Source: Antedon mediterranea
Lineage: Eukaryota > Echinodermata > Crinoidea > Comatulida > Antedonidae
Direction of reading: 5' to 3'
Length of the DNA: 64,000 bases
Assembly (NCBI RefSeq): GCF_964355755.1
Contig: NC_092680.1
Span: forward strand, 1,527,001-1,591,000
The translations under genes were made by a program, and so were the position numbers. This document shows, piece by piece, positions 34,591-45,200 of this stretch; positions within the stretch are counted from its first letter, which is position 1, and each line of letters starts with the position of its first letter. The notes under the pieces are model-generated. The model saw nothing but the letters and a program-made list of their open reading frames with translations. It had not been told where the DNA came from and made no database searches.

Positions 34591-35710
34591 TTGACGTAAT
34601 AATGAATTACGTAATATGAAGCGCGTGTAAAATTGTTCGCTGTTCAATCATGATTTGTGGCGTAACGGGTAATTGTTTTTCGTTTATTTTGAAAAGAGAT
34701 ATTTAGAGGATTAAGTTAATTTAGGAAATACAAATAGTCTTTCCGATTTTAATTCATTCATTTTTTTGAATTTCGGAATACCATGATGACATAATATCCA
34801 TAGCAAAACAGAAGCTTAATCTAAGAAACCGTTGTACAGATAACAAAAAAGAATTGAGATTGCACAAAATAACAGACAGAATAGGCTAGGGATATAAAGT
34901 CAATGCAACAAGGCATTCCACTGTATGTGCATTCTTGACACATTAAGAACGTGGCGATTAATGGCCATGATCAAAGAATTGTTTAATGAAACGGAACTAG
35001 TATTATTCTAGCTATAAACAAGATGAGCAGTTAGTTTTTTTGTTTGCTTGCTGTTTGTACAGTCGACTCCGCTTAAGTCAAAAAATCGCAAAAGTCGAAT
35101 TTTTTATGAAAGTCTCAATTCATTCCTATACATTACTGTGTAATTATTATTTGTAAGTCAAATTTTTCGAAATTCGTCTAAGTCGACGTCTTTTTGGGGT
35201 CCGAATACACACATTTTTTGTGTGATTTATATCGTATAAGTCGAAGTTACAAATCACGTGGCAACAACACCACTGTATTTCAAAATATTGTTCTGTTGAA
35301 TTACCGTCATCATTTACCGCATGAATTGCATGCCTCGCTGGCTTGCACCTTGGCAACGACCGGGACTGAGCTAAGACAATGTTGAAAAATAGAGCTGTAC
35401 TGCAGCTAGGTCCTCATAAATTACTGATGAATCTCTGTCAACGAAGCTGCAGCAACTTGTGTATAAGAATGTTTTGAAGTCATTTATTTGATCAAATCAC
35501 ATTTCAATACAATAATGATAAAACAAAATTTATATTACAGTCACTGGTTTAATCTTGAAGATATCTCAGTTTAATCTAAAAAAACTGAATTTAAGATTCC
35601 TTTTACAACATAATCATTAAACACAGCAGGTCATAGTTCAAGGCGTACCAAACCCCAGTTCCAAACAGGACAGACTAACAAACCTTCAAGAGGTTAGTGT
35701 TATGTTTCCT

Positions 35711-36235
35711 GTGTTTACCAATTCTGGCTCTATAACATAATTACAGAAGGAAACAGATTCGCTGTAGAGCACCAGGATCCAGATTGTGTTTACCAATTCT
35801 GGCTCTACAACATAATTACAGAGAGAAACAGATTCGCTGTAGTGCACCAGGATCCAGATTGTGTTCACCAATTCTGGCTCTATAACGTAATTACAGAGGG
35901 AAACAGATTCGCTGTAGAGCACCAGGATCCAGATTGTGTTTACCAATTCTGGCTTTATAACATAATTACAGAGGGAAACAGATTCGCTGTAGAGCACCAG
36001 GATCCAGATTGTGTTCACCAATTCTGGCTCTATAACATAATTACAGAGGGAAACAGATTCGCTGTAGAGCACCAGGATCCAGATTGTGTTTACCAATTCT
36101 GGCTCTATAACATAATTACAGAGGGAAACAGATTCGCTGTAGAGCACCAGGATCCAGATTGTGTTCACCAATTCTGGCTCTATAACGTAATTACAGAGGG
36201 AAACAGATTCGCTGTAGAGCACCAGGATTCAGAGA
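35711..36235. repeat. 75-bp tandem array, 7 units, overlapping the DAP3 stop codon
   Basis: Units start GTGTTTACCAATTCTGGCTC at 35711, 35786, 35861, 35936, 36011, 36086 and 36161 with few differences. The last unit contains the final 14 codons and TAA of DAP3 (36191-36235). The array therefore appears to be an amplification of the DAP3 3' end. Long frames on both strands arise because 75 is divisible by 3. Confidence 0.97.
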
Positions 36236-39200
36236 TGTTAAAAATTTTAATTCTTGTTTTCCACTTTCGGTATGAACTAAAAAAAGAGAAGATATTACAA
36301 TAATAAGAGTATACATATTTGTTCAATTATATTAAACAATGTGTTTTTGAAAACAATATTGATACAATAATAATAAATTGGCCACTACAATTCAAAGTAC
36401 AATGATAGCAATAATAATTCTACTTTGTTTAGAACTAAATTGAATGTGATAACACTTCACTTTTATCTTTAAATAAACAACCTTGATGTTATTGCCCTGC
36501 AGGGTTATACCTGGTCATATACAGTAATAATACGGTATGCTTACATTTTTCATTTTGAATCCACTTTTTATCTAATAAATACTGCATCATACATTCAAAT
36601 TCCTTTTCAGAATAATTGTCTACTTTGATAGGAATAAATGGATCCATCATTTCAAAGCCCTGTAACATAAAAATGTACTATTGTAAAACAATCAGTAATA
36701 GTTATAGTGTGTGCTTATTTTTTATTCTTAATTTCTTATTGTTGTACCACTACCTTTTTTCCCTTTGCAAAACATTTCAAGAAGGTAGGCGAAGGAACCG
36801 CAGAGTCAAATCTCAAAATGTTGTTATTCTACTTACTTCTTGTTTTAACAAGTATAGGGGCTTATAATCGGCCTTCAACTCCCTGTAACTATTATGCTGG
36901 TCAACTGTTGTAATAATAGCACCATTTTTCTGAAGAAAATTATAAATATAATATTACATGAAGGAAATTTGCAGACTCCAATATGTTTCAGGAAGAAGAT
37001 AAAAAGGTCTCTTTTATTATCAGGTTCTAGGCACATTATACATGAGTACATGACTTGTCAACATTAAGATTAATATCATTTTATGACTATTAATCGACGT
37101 GGCATCCATTATATCTGTCTAAAGAAAGAAGGGTAGACCTTATTTGAAATGGAGGGATGAGCTTGTCAAACGGACCGGTACCACAGCATGGCCAAGATTT
37201 ACAAAAGATAGGAACAACTGGCACCAATTGGTGTCAGTTGTTCCTATTCCAGACGATATGGGCTGAAGAAATAATTTGTATAATTAAATATTCAAAAACA
37301 TTTATGCAATTTATTTTACCCAATTTGCTTTCAAAAACTTTCTGAAGTGCATTAACATCGTAAGTTCTCGAACAGGAATCTGAAAAAAAAAACCACAATT
37401 ATTTGCATTAATGTTTTTTTTTCTTTTATTTATATATATTTAAAAAATTTGTGACATTATCATGTTTTATTTTTTATTAGTTTTATTTAATCGACTGGTA
37501 ATGGATTTTTCAACAAATTTTCATACCATGTATCCTCCTGTTTTTCGGATATTTGTCATCTCTGCAAAAAGTCCATTTACCGCTTTTACTGCATATAACA
37601 TTTTGCAATTATTTGACAAGCTATTTAGTTTCAACTCTTTTAAAACAACACCAATGACATCAGTTGAATTCTTTGGTCGATTTATTCCCTAAAATATACC
37701 AAAAAAAACCCAAAAAATGTAGAATATTAAAATTAATTCATTATAATTTTAGTTAATACATTTTAACTAAAATAAAAGTTCTATTTTACCACACAATTTA
37801 TTTATTCATTTTCAGTTACATTTTGACACCGGGAAAACCGCTACTACCTAACTAGAAACAATGTTAATCTATTTACCTGTTCTACAACACTAATAAGAGG
37901 TTGACCAGACTCGGTTAGTTCACGCTTGCTCCATACATATTTTTGATGTGTTTTTAACTGTAAAAGATGCATGATATGATAACTAGAAATCAGTTAATTT
38001 AATTAGTAAAAACCTTTAATGACCAATATAAGAATATGAAAATGTTGAATGTAGGGGTGAGGAAAAGGACCGTTGTACTTGGACAATGGTCAAACTCTGT
38101 CATTGTTTTAATCTATTCTCGGTTTTTGTTTTTCATTAAATGAAAATTGATTACAGTTCTGATGATGAGAATAGATTTCACATAATTTTAAGATGGTCTG
38201 CATTTTTATTATAATGCCTTACTGTATGATATTGAATCTCACTTGTAAATTTGGTGGTATTATACATAAAACATATATATAAACAAATAAATACAAAAAG
38301 CCATATAAAATGAATACAAGATCAGGACAAGACTTACATTAGATAACATAGATTCATTTCTATATTTAAAATGTTTAAGCCATTCACTTGAAAATGCTGG
38401 TTGATCATACATTCCTTCATGTGATACACTATCAAGGAAATCCCATTTGTTGTTTACATTCCAGTTATTAGCTACCAACAAAATATGAATAAAGAAATAT
38501 AAGAACAAACTTAAGCTCTGTCTACACTATCAAAACTATGTGACAACAACATTTGATGTGCCCATATATGGACATGATAATACTGTATTACTAACATATT
38601 TGGGCATATCACTACCACATTTGGGCATATCACTACCATATTTGGGCACATCACACTAGTTTGATAGTGCAGACAGAACTTTACATAGTATTAATAAATA
38701 AATTATAATGAATTATAATATAGTGTAATATTATTCACATAAAATAGTTTTTCTTGATATTTTTTTACCACAAGGTGTCTTTTCTTTATTACTTAATAAA
38801 GAAATAAATTGATGTTTATATTGTATGAAAATTATCAATTATTTATTATGACATATACCTACCATTAGGAATGTGTACAATCAGCCATCCTTGATTTAAA
38901 CAATAATGCATAATATGCATCAAAGACAATGTTTTGCCACTTCCCCTGCTGCCATATAATACATATCGTACTGGGGCTTGGTTATAATCACTCTTCTTCA
39001 AATAATCTATCACTTCTAATGCTGGCCTTCTAATCATAATCTTGCCTTCTCCAAGAACTTCACTCTGATTTAAAAAAAAATTCATATGCAATAAAAAACA
39101 AGAAATGCCAATTACAGGATGAATTGATTAAATTTATCATTCTTATAACAAAATTTAATTGACGCTTAGGGAGAGGAGGAAATAAAGAGTTGTTTGTAAC

Positions 39201-40699
39201 AATGTTGACACTATGTGTCAGGATTGAACCCTGGACTTTGGGATTGGAAGGCAAGCATGTTAACCACCAAGCTACAACTCCACTACAAGATAAGATTAGA
39301 GTGCTAAATAACACTGGTTAAAATAGATTTGGTAAAACATACCACTGAAAGTCTTTTGTGAACAATATTATTTAATAAATATTTCATTTCTAAACTTTCC
39401 AGCAATAATACCACATGGTATATTTAAGTTTAACAATATATTAAATAACAATTAATATAAATAAAATGTAATTACCAAGGAGAACCATTTGTTGGAATAG
39501 CCCACATGGAATATTTTACTGATGTCCTCCTGTGGTATGTGATACAGCTGACTTTGATGTTGTAATCCTTGTTTTGCCTGCAATCAAACAAAATAGCAGT
39601 AATAAAAAAGGTAAAGAAAGGCGTGTGGCGCAGTGTGTTGGACGTTCGACTACTAATCGTGAGATCAAGGTTCGAATCCAACTCTCGCCGCATTGCTTGT
39701 ATCCTTAGGCAAGATACTTTACTCACGTTTGCCTCTCTCCACCCAGGTGTATAATTGGGAACCCGGTTAGATAAAGACACAACTTTGCGCTAATTACTAG
39801 CTGCATTATGGGAGTATGTTTTTCCATAGATGTTTGATCAGGAATGACTGGGTAATAATGTTCAGCGCTTAGAGGTTTCACAACATTAGGCGCTATATAA
39901 ATCCAGGATATTATTATTATTTTACTGTACAAGGCGGGTATAATTACACACATGTTTGAAATGGTATTGGTTAATCCTAGTTAGGGTATAGAGGAAAAGT
40001 TTCAACTACAATAATAAATAATTTAACTGTCTTGGATTCTAGTTCTTCTATGCTGTTATTGAAATGGCAATTCCAGGTAGGCATAAAAAACCCCAAAACA
40101 TTTTAAATACAGTATAATTTATAAACCAATTAATTTAAAATACAAATTAGATTTGTGCTGAATGTGTGACAAATTTGTGATCAATTACTACTTTACATAT
40201 CACTTCTTTTATATAATTTTATATTTTTTTCTTTTTCTGTCTCAAAATGTCATTTTTTTGTAATTGTAATGCAGTTGTCTATGTTTTATGCTTGGGACTA
40301 CAAAGACAAGCAACTTTGGCTTCTGTGTATCTTTCTCATAAACTATGTAAACTGTTGAATAAATGTTGTTATTATAATCATATATTTCTTATAAAGGTTA
40401 TACTGTAATAACTTTGAATAATGCAATACCTATAAACCATAATTAAATTATTAAAATAATAAACATACTGGGTCATTTTCAGAACTTTGAAATGACATCC
40501 ACCGGATTGATTGGCAGGTTACGCCCACATTCCAGTATCTGGAATTTATAGCCTGTAAAAAATAATCATAAAAACAGTACAGATAAGGGAAAAAAATAAT
40601 ATTTCAAATATGTTAAAATTACATTCATTACGAAGATGACATAAAAATGTATATGTATATTATTAATATTACCGTTGCAATTTTTAAGATAGCCCTCAT
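36191..40699 (-). CDS. DAP3: DAP3 / mitochondrial ribosomal protein mS29, complete
   Basis: DAP3 is the P-loop nucleotide-binding protein of the mitoribosomal small subunit and is also linked to apoptosis. The coding exons are 40673-40699, 40469-40552, 39476-39577, 38863-39064, 38338-38471, 37877-37957, 37527-37688, 37320-37379, 36837-36929, 36545-36659 and 36191-36276. All junctions are GT-AG and in phase, giving 381 codons (human DAP3 is 398). The N-terminus MRAILKIATAINSRYWNVGV suits a mitochondrial presequence. The Walker A motif GSRGSGKT is at residues 109-116, preceded by the family signature RRPALEVIDYLKK. Further matches are QKYVWSKRELTESGQPL, GINRPKNSTDVIGVVLKELK, GFEMMDPFIPIKVDNY and the C-terminal ELKFLTSLNPGALQRICFPL. 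The position equivalent to the Walker B Asp is Lys245 (MLYAVKAVNG). The last 14 codons and the stop lie inside a 75-bp tandem array. The exon at 40673-40742 has an acceptor upstream, so a 5' UTR exon exists, perhaps ending at a GTGCGT donor near 41036. Confidence 0.95.
38512..38683. mobile_element. MITE family M1, copy 4
   Basis: Both ends are present: AGCTCTGTCTACACTATCAA on the left and TTTGATAGTGCAGACAGAAC on the right, with TA on each side. It lies in a DAP3 intron, 41 bp from the exon at 38338-38471. Confidence 0.88.
39140..39298 (-). mobile_element. SINE family C-like copy with a conserved head
   Basis: The minus strand shows GTAGCTTGGTGGTTAACATG (A-box-like) and CAGGGTTCAATCCTGACAC (B-box-like), about 35 bases apart, like the head at 51283-51500. 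The body differs. It lies in the DAP3 intron between exons at 38863-39064 and 39476-39577. Confidence 0.72.
39617..39923 (+). mobile_element. tRNA-derived SINE, family B
   Basis: A tRNA-like head (39619-39690) has an A-box TGTGGCGCAGTGTGTTGG and a B-box AGGTTCGAATCC. It is followed by ATCCTTAGGCAAGATACTTT, a body with TAGCTGCATTATGGGAGTAT, and a 3' end GGCGCTATATAAATCCAGGA plus (ATT)n. It lies in a DAP3 intron, opposite to the gene. The CGCTATATAA-(ATT)n end resembles CR1/L2-type LINE tails (family knowledge). Confidence 0.88.
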
Positions 40700-41036
40700 G
40701 GTATGTTTCTTTCTTGTACTGCACAATGGTGGCGACTACTGTCTGGAAAAAATATTTACATAATATATTAATGCACATTCTTTAATTTTCTCACTGGCAT
40801 CTGAGCGAGTGTTAATGTACCACGATACTGTCGATGTACAGTATTAATAATAAGAGACCACAGAGTAGTCTGGTTGTGGACTGTGGTTGGAACTACTATA
40901 GTATAACCTAATAATTCATTGACTAGCTAGTAGGCCTATCTTATGTTATGTTATCTATAGAAATAACAGATTGATTTCATGCACATCAATCATTCCAACA
41001 AAAAAATTATACTTGCAAGGTACAATTCCACGCACC

Positions 41037-42203
41037 TTCCTACTGAAAGTTTCCTAAACTAGCCTTTGAGTTTTAGGCAGGTCGTTTCGCCCCAAGCAAC
41101 ATCAACAATGTCCACTTGACGTTAGGCGTGGCAGTGCGTGGTGGATGCTTGCTTTTACTTTTAATTAAGGTAGGCCTAGCTGGGCCAGAGAATAGTCCAG
41201 TAAGCTTAATATACTTTCTTAATTGAACAACTAACTAATATGAGTTTACGGATCTCCTGAGTACGAGAAAGTACTATTTATAATATAGTGCGTAAAATGA
41301 AAAATCTAGGCCTAGTTTAGGCCACCTAGTATACCCACCATCCAGCACGGCATATAGGCCTACACACAGTACATGTGCTACAACAAGTGAATATGATACG
41401 TCATTGGCGCCTTTTGTAATGTATTTGTTTATTGACAAAACATGGCAGGAGGATCCGAACTAAGACAAATAAAAGCCGATTTTGCGACATCAATAAAATG
41501 AGTAATTTTGAATGTCTAAAGTACTACTTATACTTTAATATAGTAAAAGTATAAAGCATGTTATGTTTTTTATTTATGTTTTATGAAATACCTGTAATTT
41601 TAACATAACGTGACGTCGTCAAAGCATGGAGGTGGTATAAAAATAGTATAATAATATTTTTATACCTCCATGGTCAATGACAAATTGTAAACTTTCCTGT
41701 TGAAGGCATTACTGGGGTTTCATAAGAAGTGGGCGTTCCCGTTTTTATCTTGTTTTTGTTTTTGTTATGAGGAGCGTATTTTTTAATGTGACAAGCATCA
41801 TGTAAAGATTAAGAACCTCTTAGTTTTCTGATACATATTATAATATTATATTGTGTTTTATAATAAAGGACGAAGGTTAAGAAAATTAAAACAAATGTTG
41901 GTCGTAATTTTAAATTAAACTTAGTACGCCTACTTAGTCTAAGATAGTACGCCTATAGTACTAGTCTATAGGCCTAGTTAGGGTCTATTAAAGTTGGTCT
42001 AGGCCTAGGTACGTGAAGCGCCCACTTGCTTAGGAAGTTTAAATATTGTTTCGGCCGCGCAATTTATCACGGTCGCGTGTCAAGGGATATATTATGATAT
42101 TCCCATATTATGCGGGATTAGGTCTATTATATTGAAAAAGTAAGAATTGTTTTGATCATGTTTTAATTAATATATATCAACATTGGTTTGATTTTAAATA
42201 CAG
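41037..42203. promoter_or_regulatory. Divergent promoter region between DAP3 and the glutaredoxin-like gene
   Basis: The two genes point away from each other and both first coding exons are preceded by acceptors, so their transcription starts lie here. A possible DAP3 noncoding exon ends at the GTGCGT donor near 41036. The stretch 42041-42090 is locally GC-rich (TTTCGGCCGCGC). I cannot place start sites or name factors. Confidence 0.5.
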
Positions 42204-42264
42204 GAAATCAATATTAAAGTGTGCTGGGTTGGTACAATTTCAAAAGCAACCACTATCCAAACAG

Positions 42265-45200
42265 ATGAAGACAGCAGCACTGTTGAGGAGAGTTACCTCA
42301 AGCCAAGCTGGTTATTTGCCACTGTTGACACTTTATACAAAGGTAACTGTAAAGTTTGGATCCTACTAGAACGCAAAGCTGTGCAAACGATTGTGATTGG
42401 TTAAAAACAGGGAGTTGTGAGCATCTTAAGAATGATGACTGGTTCTCTCTCTCTCGAAGTGCCATATCATGAGACTTTGGCGATCATGTTGTGCCACAAT
42501 TCTCTGTCTATTGCCATATTCAGCAACTCCACTTCTTTGGTATTCTCGCCTCTATTCCGAATCCATTCAGCTATGCTGGCCAACCAAGTGACTCTTTTCC
42601 TCCCCCTGCTCCTTCTTCCTTCTATTTTCCCCGTTAATGCCAAGTTCTCCAGACCTCCCTTCCTCAACACATGTCCCATGAATCTCATCTGTCTAATCCT
42701 AATACCCTTCAGTAGTTTCCTGCATACTCCAGCTCTTATCAATACATCTTCATTACTAACTCTATCTGTCCATGGAATTCTCATCATTCTCCTTAGAAAC
42801 CACATCTCACAGCTTTCCAATCTTTTTCTGAGGTCAGTTGTGATTGACCAGGCTTCACTTCCATACATCAGCACAGGATAGATGTAGCAGTTTAATACAC
42901 GCAACCTGGTTTCCATACTCATCGCAAAGTTCTTCAAGATATTCTCCATTTCTCCAAATGCGGATTTCGCAAGGACTATCCTTCTCTTTATCTCCGTTAC
43001 ACACCTGGCATCATCTGTTATTTTGCTCCCAAGATAGTTAAAAGAGGACACCTGCTGAATTAACTGGTCTCCTGCTTGAAGGTTACACGTTGGACTCTCA
43101 TTTTTTGGCACTACTAAACACTCTGTCTTACTACAATTTATAGACAGACCCATCTTTTCGCTCTCTACTACAACCACATCCAGCAACCTTTGGAGATCTT
43201 CAGCTGACTCTGCCAGTAGAACTGTGTCATCTGCATATCTGATGTTTGTAATATTTCTACCACAAATTCTCAAACCCTTCTCATTATCTAGCTCCCTCAA
43301 GATCAACTCGCTATAGTAGTTAAACAAGTCTGGTGACATTACACAGCCCTGTCTCACTCCTCTTCCAATACTTGTGTAGTCACTGCACTCCCCATCTACC
43401 CTCATGCATGCAGTCTGTTTCCAGTACAAATTTTGCAACAATCTAAGATCCTTTCCATGTAGGTCAAGCTTGCTAAGTTCTTGAAATAGCTGCTCATGCC
43501 TTACTTTGTCAAATGCCTTGGTGTAGTCTATGAAACACATGTATACATCTTTCTGCATCTCCACTGCCCTTTCAGTTATCATTCTTATCACAAAGATGGC
43601 ATTCCTGGTGCCTGAATCCTTTACAAAACCAAACTGCTCACTCCCAATCTCTGGTTTTAATCTGCTTCTTGCTCTCATAAGTAGTATCCTCAGAATGATC
43701 TTGGTGACATGACTCATGAGGCTGATTGTACGATGTTTTTCACATTCTACAGCACCTGGTTTCTTCGGAAGGGCAATAAAAATGGACTTACTCAAGTCCT
43801 CAGGGAAGCTTCCATCCTCGTATATCTTATTGATCACTTCAGTTAACTTTTCCACTCCATACTCTTCTAATGCCTCAATCATCTCGATGGCTACACCATC
43901 CGGTCCTGCCGCCTTATTCTTCCTCAACCTCTTGATTGCTGTTCGTACTTCTGCTTTCAAGATCTTTGGTCCTTCTTCTGAGTCAGGAAAGCTTGGCATT
44001 GCTTGTCTAACATCAAAAAACAGCTCCCCGATATACTCTGTCCATCTTTTCAAAATATCAGTCTTTTCAACAAGCATTGTTCCATCTTTTGCCTTAATGC
44101 ATCCAGAGTTTGAGCAGCCAGACTTCCTTCCAGTGATCTCATTAAGTCTCTGATAAATCTTGTGGTTGTTGTTCTCTAGTCCACTCTCAATCTCCTCACA
44201 CTGTGTGTTAAGCCACTTTTCTTTTGCCTCCCTGCACTTTTGCTTAATTTCTCTATCTAGATCTTTATATTCTTTACTTGATCTACTACTAATCTTCTGT
44301 CTATCCCTCATCATTGATAGTATCTCTTCCGACACCCATTTGTTCTTCCTTCTTCTGTCTTTCTTAGGTAAGGATTCTTTGGCTGTCTCAACAAGGATGT
44401 CTCTCATTGCATCCCACGTAATCTCTTCACCTTCATCTACAAGGATGTCAAACTTATTCCTCACTTGAATGGAATATTCCAAACGGATCTCCGGACTGTT
44501 TAGCTGCTCAAAGTCTAATTTCTGTACATTTTTGGCTTTCTTCACCTTTTTTAACTTTGATTGAAGTGTGCAAACCACTGGAATGTGGTCACTTCCACAA
44601 TCTGCCCCTGGATATGTTTTTGCATGAGTCACTGCCCTTTTCCACCTACTGTTTACTGCAATGTAGTCAATCTGATTCCTCGTCACATCACCAGGGCTCT
44701 TCCATGTGTATATTCGTCTGGGATGCTCTTTAAACCATGTATTTGTTATGGTCATATCCTTAGCTTTACACCAGTTCACCCATCTGTCGCCACGCGCATT
44801 TCTTTCACCCATCCCATGCTCTCCAACTATGTTTCCATCTTGTTCATGGCCAACCTTTGCATTCAGATCACCCATGATGAAATTTATCTCATCTGATTTG
44901 CATTGGGATTTGGCCTGGTCTAAGGTCGCATAAAAGTTATCTATCTCTTCATCTGTGCTGTCAGCTGTAGGTGCATAAACCACTATGATAGAGATATTGA
45001 AGGGTTGTCCCTGCAGTTTGACCAGCATAACTCTTTCACTCACAGCCCAATAGCCCAGCATACATTTAGCCATATCACCATCCAAAAGCAACCCTACACC
45101 TTTTTCATGTTTGTCTCCTCCAGCGTAAATCATCTTGTAATCATCAATCATAAATTCACCATTATTTGTCCAATGAGTTTCATTTATCCCTAATATATTG

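Noticed and set aside
35686-36303. Long repetitive frames on both strands over the 75-bp array
   Set aside because: Both strands are open because the unit is 75 bp. The real coding use is a different phase, covering only the DAP3 C-terminus.
42219-42404. Alternative 61-codon frame starting VCWVGTISKA
   Set aside because: Only the other phase, from ATG 42265, joins in phase to the CxxC exon and matches the glutaredoxin-like family.
42417-45193. Several plus-strand frames opposite the LINE ORF
   Set aside because: They are antisense shadows of the reverse-transcriptase ORF and have no homology of their own.
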